A stretch of 64,000 bases of DNA from NCBI RefSeq assembly GCF_001949145.1, contig NW_019091362.1, positions 7,659,586 to 7,723,585 of the forward strand, written 5' to 3'. The notes below the pieces were generated by a model, which had not been told where the DNA came from, made no database searches, and saw nothing but the letters and a program-made list of their open reading frames with translations. The translations under genes and the position numbers were made by a program. This document shows positions 11,601 to 23,600 of this stretch, piece after piece. Source of the DNA: Acanthaster planci. Taxonomy: Eukaryota; Echinodermata; Asteroidea; Valvatida; Acanthasteridae. Positions within the stretch are counted from its first letter, which is position 1. Every line of letters begins with the position of its first letter.

Positions 11601-14600
11601 GTGATGGAGTGTCCGATTTCTGTCGTTTGGTCTGATCCTTGCAGCAATGAAATGCTTGAATCACTGCAGCCCGATATTGCTGGCTGACAGTGCTATAAAT
11701 GAAGGGGTTCACGATGCTGTTGATCAACTCAGGAATAGTGATCAGCCACATTTGCAAACTCCCTACAGTCGTTTGGAGAGGATTTGGGATGTCGGCTAAA
11801 AAGGAGATCCAGTCAGAGAAAGCGAACACAGGACTGACTGTCTGGCAGATGAAGAACACAACACCATTGACAATCAGCATCTTGGCCACCTGGTTTCGGA
11901 TCTGAATCGCCCTCTGCACCCTTTGTATTCCTGGGCCAGTGTGCTTCCGTTTATTCAAGTTTCTTATTATTTGAACATACATATACAAGTTGACCACCAG
12001 CGTAATAAACCAGGGAATACAAAGTAGTGGGTAGACGTAGTATGGGACATTTGGATCAAAGCTGTTGCAGAAGGAATACGTAGAAGGAAAATCTTCAAAC
12101 CTGTCATCGTCCGGCCAATGGAAACACCTCACTGTGAGGGATCCCAAGCGGACTGTCCCTGTTGGAACTGATAATGCAAACCCTATCAACCAGCAGACGG
12201 CAATCATTTTGCAGGTTCGCCGCCATCCGCGAATTTGGAGATGCCTCATGGGCTGGCAGAGTGCCAAGTATCTTTCATATGACACTGCAGTCACCAGCAC
12301 GATAGATGTAAAGTAGCAGGTTAGCACAACCGTCCAGTAGCTGATACATTCTGCCGAACTGGAAAACGGTGAGTGAAATGACACGGGAGATGCTCTGTGG
12401 CGGCTGATGTGAAACAAAGAGACCATGGTGACATGCAAAAGGTCAGCCACTGCCAAAGTTGCCAAGTACAGGTTGGTGTCAGATCGCATTTTAGGAATGC
12501 GGAAGACGACATAGAGAAAGGTAGTGTTATTGATGATGCCGAGGCTTAGAATGATGGGTAAGACTATGGTAATGATAGTGGTATCCACAGGAGTGAAAAG
12601 CCAGTCAGAGACGTCCTCCTCACTGATGTTGTAAATGTCCTGAGGGCTGCATTCACCAGATGTCACACCTGCACCCATGATGTGCACTGTTCACTGGAGA
12701 TAAAAGTTAAATGCCTCGCAAGCTTTTCCAATCTTGCTAATATTTTTTCTAATGCTTGCTAATAGTTTTCCCCCACTACTATCGTCCAAGCAGACTCATC
12801 TGCAGTCCTGCAGGGCGTCACTCAAAGTATGCCCGCTTTGCCAGTACAACTCCAAAGCATTGTGTCACTCGTCACAAAATTGAAAGCATTGTGTCGGAAA
12901 AGGAAGCAAAATGGAGAAGAGGCTGTAGTACAGATTTGGAGATATTTTCACAATGAAAAGTGCAACAAACAGGCCAATGATTGTAGATGCAGCCAGTTTG
13001 ACGTACGGCTTCACAGTCCCACCAACAGGATGTGCACGCAGTGAATCGTTTGAACTACTCGTCAGGTTTCCTACCACACTGACTGAATCAAGTAATCCAT
13101 CACTTAAAATATCGAAATTAACCAGATGAATGCTGTTTACCATTCCAAAATTACGCTCGCAAACAGTGTGGCTCCGTGGTTCACTTTCCGCAGAATTGAA
13201 CCTGCGGCATAATTGAATTAATTGTTCCAGTTAAGTGGGACTGTTGGCGTGACCTGGAGACCCAGGGGCAGATTTAAAGTCATTCACTTTGCAGGCTTGT
13301 TTGACCGCAAACACTTCTCTCAATGCTGTAAAAAATAATGTCAACATCAAGTTTGAATCACAATAGGGATTTTTTTTTATCAAAGAGCTTAAAGTAAATG
13401 TGACATCACAGATCACAGGTAAGTTAGTGATAAAAAACTGCCATTCATTGTGTTTGAGGAATCACTCTTTGGAGTAGTGCATCCTGGTTTCATAGAGAGT
13501 GTTCCAGGGAATGCCTTACATTTCTGTCACATTGTCACATTATTGTCACATTGCAACTAGCAAAATGAACACTCCCAACCGACATGGCTCTTTGGGCCCA
13601 ATGAGGGGGTGCTTCTGCTCAAGGCGGATTAGAGAACAGAATCCAATTCTATAAAGTGTCAACGTGCTATGGTTTTTGCAAATTCAGTTCAACTGCAGTT
13701 TATTTGCATTTAAGCCATTTCAATCCCCTTTTTGGGCAAGTGTGTTTCGTGATAGCTGTCAGTTATGGCCAGTGGCCATCAGTGATTAAGGTTTTCCTTG
13801 GAGAGGCTGTGGTCCACCACACTGGCAGTGTTTGTTGGAGAGGCATGTCGCTGTCCTCTGATCCGAACATTGAAACAATGAAATGTTTGGATTATTGCAG
13901 CTCAGTATTGCTGGTTGGCTGCACCTTTAATGAAAGAATTTAGAGTGCTGTTGGTCAGCCCAAGAATGTTTATCATCCACATTTCCGCACTCCTGGAGGC
14001 AGTTTTGGGGGGATACAGGATATTGGCTATGATGCAAATCCAGTCTGGCAGAGGATCATTCAACATATGTCATCTGCGTGTTTGCCACCTGGCCCAAAAG
14101 CGCTATTTCAGAAATCAACAAAATGAAAAATGTGATGGTGGGAAAATGTAAGGAAAAAAGAAAGCAATGTAAATGGAGAACAGACTGTAGTTAAGATTTG
14201 TAGAGACTTCACAATAACAACATGGCGTTTGACCAGCCAGTCAGTCATTGTAGACGCAGCTCACTTGTACAAAAGCAACACACTCTCTCCAGCTGGAAAT
14301 GCCCCAATTTGAACAAACTGTCTAGTTTCGTGAGGTGTAAGAATTCTTACATCCAAGCCCACTTAGCTTAGTGACACATTAACTGAGCATTAACTGACCT
14401 TTAATAATAATTTATCAAAGTGTTATGGAACTATAGGAATCTGATTTGGCATTCCACAAAATATGAGCACATCATGCACAGGCACATGATGTTTGTGGAT
14501 GACATGCCCATAGTTTGTCCTTTCAGTGAAATTGAGTCTTGCAATTGATTGCCCTGGTTAATTGGAGCTGTTGGTATACGTATTTGAGGCTCGGAGGAAG

Positions 14601-17600
14601 ATTGATTAATGGCACCTGTGCAACTGCTGTACACATGCAGTATCTACCTGCACTAACCTAAAGCCCAGCACCAAGCTGTTAACAATAGCCTGAAATCAAT
14701 GATGTAACCCAGTGGGTAACATACTTCTGTACTATTACTATACAGTATATTGTAGTGTAATATTAAAATTAAGATAGACTTGCACACCAGTCTTTGCTGT
14801 TTGTCACAATATATTAGCATAGAGTAGAACCTTTAATTTATTCACACGGCACTTTGTTCACATGTATACTGTCATCATGTTGGGGCTGGTGGGAACAAGC
14901 TCCAACTAGCCTCCCTTAAGATGCTCCAACTGGCCCCAGTGGCCTATGTGACATTTGTAACGTTACTTTACAAAACAGGAATGACAAAAATGCATTTGTA
15001 ACTCTATTTATTTTAGCTCAGTACTAGAGCCCAAAACACTCAAAAACTAGTCACTATTAATTAGAAACATTATTAAGAATAGTGAAAAATTTACTCTGAA
15101 GGTGAAAAACGAACTTATTTGTCCCACTTGAGATTTATTAAACGCTGGCGCTGCAAGAAGTGGATAGTGGATGGCTGTTGCTAAGGACACTACTAGTGGG
15201 CATCATTTAATTAAATTATCTCTTGCTGTGGAAGAAAACCTGTTCTTGCCAACCTCTATTGCCCTTGCTGACCAAAGAATTGTGGGTATTTTCAGAAAGC
15301 AACACCACACTCTTTGGTTTCAATTGAAGGGAATTTGATGTTGGGAAAATATGTGTGAAAAGGGCTTCTGAGCTAGACTTTTTTTACATGCCAATGATAC
15401 AGGAAAGGGTTTAGAACAAGGTTTGTCCTTTCTAATGACAAAGAATTCACTTCTAAAGTGTCTTTTTCCATATTACTTTACAAATTCATTTCAGGTTTAA
15501 TTTAGCTGCGGTAAAGCCAGTTGATTTCCCTTTTTTGTTGTTGGGTTTCACAGTAACTGTCAGTTTAAGTGCAGTGGTTGTCAGGGATTGAGGTTTTACA
15601 TGGTTATGTTGTCATGGTCTGCTACACAAGCCGTTTGTCTTGGAATGGCAGATCTTTGTCTTCTGATCCGATCCTTACAGCAGTGGAAGGCTGGGATCAT
15701 AGCAGCTCTGTATTGCTGGCTGACAGCGCTGTAAATGACTGGATTCACAGTGCTGTTGATCAGCTCAGGAATGGTGATCAGCCAGAGTTCCAGACTTCCT
15801 GTAATGGTTTGGAGAGGATTTGGAATGTTGGCTAAGATGCAGATCCAGTCGGCGAAAACAAGAGAAGGACTGACTGTCTGGCAGATGAAGAACACAACAC
15901 CATTGACAATCAGCATCTTGGCTACGTGGTTTCAGATCTGAATTGCCTTTTGTGCCTTTTGCATTCCTGGGCCATTGTCCTTCCGTTTAGTTAATTTATT
16001 TATGATTTGCGCATACATGAACAAGGTAGCCACCATTTAGACAAACCAGGCAATGCATGATAATGGATGGGCATAGTATAGGACATTTGGGTCTAAGCTG
16101 TAGCAGTGTGAGTATGCAGATGGGAAATCTTTGTATGCTTCATTGTCTGGCCAGTCGAGACAGTTAACACGGTGGCTTCCTAAGCTGAATCATTGACTTC
16201 CAACTGGTTACAAGCTAACTTATCTGGATTCATTCAGGCGTCATCTGATCCTTGCTCTGTGTTTCAACATATATTTCTCAACTTGCCTTGTAGTTGGCTG
16301 TTCCACTTTTCTTAAAAGTTCCGTATCAGCTATCACAAAGGTTGGAAAGCACAGACAAAACGGTGAAGAGACTGCAGTATGGCGTTAAAGTGTATCAGTT
16401 GTAGATGCAGTGCATTTGACCAATGGCTAAATAGTCTCTGTGGCTGGAAATCCCCAGACTGAATTGTTGGAACAAATGGTAATATGCTAAGAATTCTGAA
16501 ATTCAATACAACTCTACTAAGTGACAGATTAATGGAACCTTGCAATCCATCAAATGTGCAGGGTAATTGTAAGGTTCTTAATCACCATCCCACATAGTGT
16601 TTGCAAATAGTGTTGTCATTCCTTATTGATAGTGAAATTGAGTCTTGTATCAAATGTCATATTAACGGCCCCCAAATTAACCAGCACAGTTGTTGTATTA
16701 ACCTCGAAAGGCCTTGGTGGACTTTAAGTTGATCCCTTTACCAACCTGAGTTACTGCGAGCATCACAGCCAATTCTATACAAGAAACTATGTAAGTGAAG
16801 ATGAATCATGACAGGTGTTGTCAAGAAAGAGAGATTACAGAGCTCACTTCCAAAGTCAGTAGACTTTGATGACTAGAGGCCAAAATTAAATGAAATTGAT
16901 CCCACATTTGTTATAAAGAAAGTGATGAGATTTTTTTGAAGAGTCAACTCTTCGTAGCATTATAATTTCTTTTATTTAAATGCGGTATTTATGATTTTAT
17001 GTTGTAATTGCTGTGTGAGAATTTTTCAGCACTTCATGAATGATTGGTTTACTTTTTGCACTGACAGCCAGCTACAGTTCTGGTGGCTATTCGTTGCTGT
17101 GGCATGTAGAGCGAGCACACCCGAGTGATGAAAAGGGAATCTAGAACAAATTCAGTTTAAAATATGCCTATTACTGTGAATAATGGTTTGGTTAAAACTG
17201 TCTACCATTAAACTGAACACCCGTGGTCTTGTTAATTTGCACCGCCTGAATCCTCCCAGAATGAAAGCATTTAATTCAGACTTCAGTTAGCACTGTTCAG
17301 ATTGTTGATTCAGACAATTGGAAATCCAGGTTCTAAGACACCGCTGGACTGTGCAAATCCAGTTCAAATGTAATTTGTAGGCATTTAAGCCAGTTGAATT
17401 TGTACCCTTTTGTAGTAGGGATTTACAATAGCTGTCCATCGAGGTCAACTGATGTCACCGGTGGAGGTTCTGCATGGTTACTGCTACACAAGTAGTATGT
17501 CATAGAATGGCACATCTCTGTTGTCTGATCCAATCCTTGCAGCAACAAATGACTTGGATCTCTGAAGCCCAGTATTGATGGTTGATTGCACTGTAAATCA

Positions 17601-20600
17601 GGGGATTCATGATGCTGTTGATCAGCCAGATTTTTTCACCCCGAAGATTCATGGATGTTTGCCAAGATGCAGATACAGTCAGAGAAAGCTGGAAAGGGAC
17701 AGACTATCTGACAGAGGAAAGAATATACCATTGACAGTTACATGTAGAATGATGGCTACCTGGTTTTCGATCTGAATACATGTTGCTTTTTGTACCATTT
17801 GCATTCCTCATCTTTCTCCTTTTATTCAATTTCCTTTTGATACGTGCTCGTACATGTACGATTTGGCCATCGTTGTGACAATAGATAGGCTGAGTATGGT
17901 GCATTTTGGTCAGAGGTTTGGAATGGATATATAGTCGAAAAATCTTCAGACCTGTCATTGTCTGGCTAATGAAAACACCTTATTTCAGGGTTTCCATAAA
18001 TGATTGACACCAATGTACATTTAACCGAAAACACAAAAACCTAGCATCCAGCAAATGGTAATAACTCCAAAGGTTCCCAATCACCTATGAATTTTGAGAT
18101 ACCTCAGTTGGTGGCACAGTGCCAAGTATCTCTCATGGGGCACTGCAGGTACTAGGACAATGGATGCATAGTAACGGGATAAAACAGCTGTCCAGAAACT
18201 GATGCAGTCTACCGAGTGTCCAGAAACCGATGCAGTCCACCAAGCTGTACAAGACGAATGTAATGTCACAGGAGATTCTGCTTAAAGTGAGATGCAAAAT
18301 GAGGAGACCAAAGTGACGTGCAGTATGTCAAAAAATGCTTAGGCCGCCAAGGACAGGTCTGTGTTGGATCATGTTTTGGAAATGGAAAGCACGACATAGA
18401 GAAATGAAGCGTTGCTAGTGATGCCAAGACCCAGAATGATCGGTAAGACAGTGGTAATGATGGGCGTGTCCGCAGGAGTGTAAAGCCAGTCAGAAATGTT
18501 CTCCTTGCTAATGTTGTAAATGTCCCATGCTACACATTCACCAGATGTAACACCTGTAGCCATGCTGTATGCTTTTTATTGGAGACGCAAACATCGCGAA
18601 TTTATTTGTATTGTGAGTGATTTTCCAGCTGAATCACCTACTTCCTTTAATGCGCTGTCCAAGTGGGCACAAGGTCATCTGCAGTTCTTAAAGGTGAGAT
18701 GTGTGCCTATCCTTGTTCATTGATTCAACATACATGTATGTTGTCTCACTATGCTGCATGTTTGTCTGTTGCACTTGTCTCCAAAGTGCCGTATCAGGAA
18801 GCACAAAATGGAACGTGCGATGGTCAGTCACCTAAGACAAAAATGAAGAACAGACTGTTGGTGAGATTCGGAGAGATTTCGCAGTAACAATGTGACATTC
18901 AACCAGCCAGTCAGTACTTGCAGAGCTATCCCACTTGACCAACAGCAGCATAGTCTCTCCAGTTGGAAATGCCCAGACTTAATTGTTTGTACAAACTGTG
19001 AAAGATTGTGTCGTACAGTTCTCAGTGCACCAGTTTGTCCTTGAGTTACACATTAACCTACCCTAGCAACCTATCCAGTGTGTAAGGTAATGTAAGAAAT
19101 GTTATTTGTCATTCCATACAGCACTTGAATAAGATGCAGTCATTCTTTACTTTTATTGAAATTGAGATTGTGTTAGAATTTTAATCGATTGGCTCCATTA
19201 ACTTTGGCTGATTGTTTGTCTTCGAAGCCCAGAGGCAAATTTAAAGTGCATCATAGATCACTTTGCCAACCTAAGGGACTGCAAATGCTACTCTCAATTC
19301 AATAGAAAATAAATGAATTATGGAATCACAACAGTGGTCATTATCAAAGAGACTGCGGAAATGTAACATCAAAGTTCATTATTGAGTTAGTAGGCTTGGA
19401 TGATTAACGGCCAGGCGCAAATAAAATTGATTCCAAATTTGACGTGAGGAGCATAGTCTGACCGTTCTACATGGCAGTGTGTCATAGTTTTTGCCGAGAT
19501 TCTACTCCAGAGGAATGATAGTTGCAGATTTGGCATTTACAAAAAGGTGGACGCACAGCAAAAGCGGGGGATGCCCAATGTTGTGTGTGCCAAATTCTTT
19601 GAAAATCAATAGAACAAGGGCCCGACTGAAACCAAAAACTGAGGCCAAAAGGATCTATCAGTAATCAGAATTAAACAAATTTAATGTTTACAAAAAAAAG
19701 AGAAAAGTATACAATTGTTGAACCAATCCACTTCAAATAATATCTAAGGAAATTATACACAAATTGGATGGCAAAGAAGATATTACATAACATGGTGATT
19801 AACCCTAACCCTCCTCAATCCTTCACCTGTTGGAGGACTTAATAGTGGGTACAACTAGCATACAGTGTAGGTGGGGCTCTGGCGTGGCTGTTGCCATTAG
19901 GAAGCTTTGGTAGAACATTAGCACTCTGGTCAGGACAGGTGATAGCACGATCATCTACGGAAAGCACTGAGACGGTCTGGCCCAAGCCTTCTAGGGAGAG
20001 CGCTGAGCCAAGCCATCAAAGATTACCAGACAACAGTGAGCCTGCGGACGGCTCACAACCATTGAAGAATGAGTCTGGTGGCATGGTGGGCAAAATGCAA
20101 GCCCACTCTCCTGCATTCTCTGGACTCTTGAGCTTGTTTTTGGTGTTGGCTACCAAAACTTTATACAAGTGGGGGCCACACATCACAGCGATGAACGGAA
20201 GTGGACGAAGCCGCTGGCTGACGCTGTGGTGTAGTTTAACGTGTGTGCCATGAGCATGCTGAAGCCCAGCCTTTTATGCTCGTTGAACTCCAACCTGACG
20301 ATGCATTGTTCATTCTACAGTGATTAGGGACAAAATACCCTGTACAAATTCAACAGAGCATTTTCGTGTGTTGCATACTTCAGACTTACACATTTAGAAG
20401 TGGACGGTGGGAGGTTTCCTACTGGCTTGACCATGTTTTCAATTATATGCAAAATGATAAACTTAACCCCTTGATGACGGGAATTTCTTTCCGAAAGCCG
20501 ACTCCAAGAATTTCAGCCTCGCTTGGCCACGAAGGCCACCGGCCAAACCACAAATTCTCAGTTTGTGGCCCTGCGTGCTCTGCACGCTTTGAATTACACG

Positions 20601-23600
20601 GTGAAAAGGTTGATTGTTCGGTGGCATGCGGCTCTACTCATGCTTCCACATTCCCGTTGCCTCTTTTCCAAGTGGGGACTGTTGTGAAGCTGGTGATTAT
20701 GATGCAAATTCGGTCTTTTCATTTCTGGGCTACACACAAAGGCCAATTACCATATATACAAGGGCCAGGGTCTGCCTTCTTTCACCGTGTTCCCTCAAGC
20801 GTGGGCCGAGAATAATAGCGGAAAAGCGGGCTGAGGATCTCAATTTTTACGGCGGGTCTTGCCGCGTCCTGGCGCGAAGGGGCTAATTTAGTTCATGTTT
20901 TACGCCGTGTAAACAAAACGCATTTAATTATTATTAAGTTACACAATGTCAAATTTAGTTTGTTTTATTACATTCAAAATGCATTTGTGTAATAGACACT
21001 CGCACATTCAGATAACACTAACTGTACTTGTAGTAATGACTAGTTTCTCAATTATTCTTGGTACCCAGACAGTGTGTCAGTGCTAAGGTTGCCTTGCCCT
21101 TAATGTGAATAAATCTCAATATTGAACTCTTGAAGAATTCAACTCCACCTTTGCAATCTTTCCTCTTGTAAATAATCTTGTAAATCAATCAATTTCATCT
21201 TGTAAATAAACGTCAGTGGATAGTGATCATCGTAAACTAGAGTTGGCTTAACAGCTGTACCCAAATAGTCTTCAAAATTCTGTAATGACAGCACCGGTAC
21301 CAGACTCGCCCTCTTGGTTGTGAAATAATTCAACTGGTGTTTGTTCAACTACTTTGGAAAATATGACACTGGGTGGCCATTGTTCTGCTCTTCTTGCATT
21401 AATGCAGAGCCAACACCAATACCACTCGCATCTACATCAAACTTATAACTTACAAAAATCTGGTGCCATTAAGATTGGTTCGTTTGTCAACATACTCTCC
21501 ACTAACTCAAAGCCGGGTTTACACTTATCTGACTACACAAATTTGACTTTCTTGCTGAGCGAGTTTGTTGGCGGAGAAATAGCATCTGAAAAGTTTTACA
21601 ACATTTCCTATATTAGCTGGCCATACCAAGAAAACTCATCAGCTCTTTCTTGCTTGTGGTCTTTGTAACCACATTAACACATTATTCATTAATCTTTGAA
21701 AAGTAGCCTGTGCATTTTCCAATCCGAAGGGAAGAACTCTATACTGGTCCACGCAGATACTTCTTTTGCACGAGGAGTCAAGGGGACTTGCTAGTAGCCC
21801 TTTAACAAGTTGAATACGCTAATGTCAACCCTAAGTAATGGAATTGTGTCCGATTTTGTTACCGTGTTAACTGTCCTAAAATCTGTGCAAAATCTGAATG
21901 AGGAATCTGATTCAGTGACGACCAGTTACTCTCGCTGTCCTTCATAATGAAGTTTCTTCTTTCATATAATTGAGCTCCTCATTCTAATGTGCCTGTTTCA
22001 CTGGTCCTATGTGGATGTTGCTTTACAGGGTATCATCCCCACATCAATGTCATGAAAAACTACATATGTTTTACCAAGAACATTAGGAAATATATAATAG
22101 AATTCTTGTATTGATTTGGACACATGAGACTTTAGTTCTGAAGTTGAATGACTTATCGTCCAAGTTTTATAAAACTTCTGAATTTTTCAACCTCACAAAT
22201 TTGTTTTCATTTTCCAGGCCTGGAAAAGTCATGGAATTTTGTAAAAATGACTAAAGTCATGGAATTTTGTAAAAATGACTAAAGTCATGGAATTTTCAAA
22301 TGTTGTATGAGATTTCTGGTATCAGAAATAAGTGCATAAAATGCGTAATTTTGTTCGCAACTTAAAAAAGTCTGAATAGTCCAAGAAATGGCATTATTGG
22401 GTCATGGATTTTCATAATTTGGTCATGGAAAAGTCACGGAAAAGTCCTGGAATCTAATTGCCATTTAAGGTAAGGTCCACTGTAACGAGCACTAAACTGA
22501 CAGTAACACACATACCTTGTCAACTGGTCTAAAGTTATGATCTCCTAACCTTTTATTATACCATGCCCTCGTGCCTCGCTGGGCTCTTTTCAGACTAGTT
22601 TGAGCCAGTTCTCACGCATCTTTTAATCGGTTTGCGGACACTTTCCTCTGTCTGTTCAGAGAGTCACTTTTCTTTCACTAACTTCAACAGTCTCCTTACA
22701 CTCCAACCAAAGTAAAGGGGATTAGAAATGCCCTTTCTAATGACAAAGAATGGAACCCAATTCCAATTCTGAAGTGTCTTTTTGCTTTACAAATTCATTT
22801 CAGTTGTCATTTAGCTGCAGTAAGGTCAGGTGATTTCTTTTCTCATAATTGGGTTTCACAGCAACTGTCAGTCAAGAGCAGTGGTTGTCAGGGATTGAGG
22901 TTTTGCATGGTTATGTTGTCATGGTCTGCCACACAAGCCGTTTGTCTTGGAATGGCAGATCTTTGTCTTCTGATCCGATCCTTACAGCAGTGGAAGGCTT
23001 GGATCATAGCAGCTCTGTATTGCTGGCTGACAGCGCTGTAAATGACTGGATTCACAGAGCTGTTGATCAGCTCAGGAATGGTGATCAGCCAGAGTTCCAG
23101 ACTTCCTGTAATGGTTTGGAGAGGATTTGGAATGTTGGCTAAGATGCAGATCCAGTCGGCGAAAACAAGAACAGGACTGACTGTCTGGCAGAGGAAGAAC
23201 ACAACACCATTGACAATCAGCATCTTGGCTACATGGTTTCGGATCTGAATTGCCCTCTGTACTCTTTGTATGCGTTGACTATAAATACCTTTCCGTTTAT
23301 TCAATTTGCGCAGTATTTTTACATACATGTACAAGTTGGCCACCATTAAGACAAACCAGGCAATGCATGATAATGGATAGGCATAGTATAGGACATTTGG
23401 GTCAAAGCTGTAGCAGTGTGAGTATGCAGATGGCAAATCTTTATAAGCTTCATTGTCTGGCCAGTGAAGACAATTGACACGGTGGCTTCCTAAACGAACT
23501 GTTCCCATCGGAACCGAAAACGTAAACCCTATCAGCCAGCACACGGCAATAATTTTGGAGGTTCTCTTCCTCCCACGAATTTTGAGATGTTTCAACGAAT

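Larger units (their letters stand above)
15400..19480. repeat. Segmental duplication, block A (two receptor units)
   Basis: This block contains a receptor copy (15.6 kb), a spacer with AGCCAGCTACAG and TGCTGTGGCATGTAGAG (about 17.07-17.11 kb), a second copy (17.5 kb) and a flank ending near CATAGTCTGAC (about 19.46 kb). The same elements occur in the same order at 22.7-28.05 kb. Confidence 0.7.
19480..22720. other. Array spacer between duplicated receptor blocks
   Basis: No intact gene was seen. It holds the possible decayed fragment at 19.9-20.3 kb, the GC-rich TTAA-ended element at 20.46-20.89 kb, AT-rich unique-looking sequence at 20.9-22.2 kb, and the 28-bp tandem repeat at 22.2 kb. Confidence 0.6.

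Noticed and set aside
11699-11905. Recurrent + strand open frames opposite the receptor TM6-TM7 region (also at 15735 and 23042)
   Set aside because: They are antisense shadows of conserved receptor sequence; their similarity reflects paralogy of the - strand genes.
19800-19815. TTAACCCTAACCCTCC, telomere-like
   Set aside because: Only about two repeat units; too short to indicate a telomere.
20366-20815. 149-codon + strand open frame
   Set aside because: Lies mostly within the GC-rich inverted-end element, where stops are rare; no domain or transposase motif seen.
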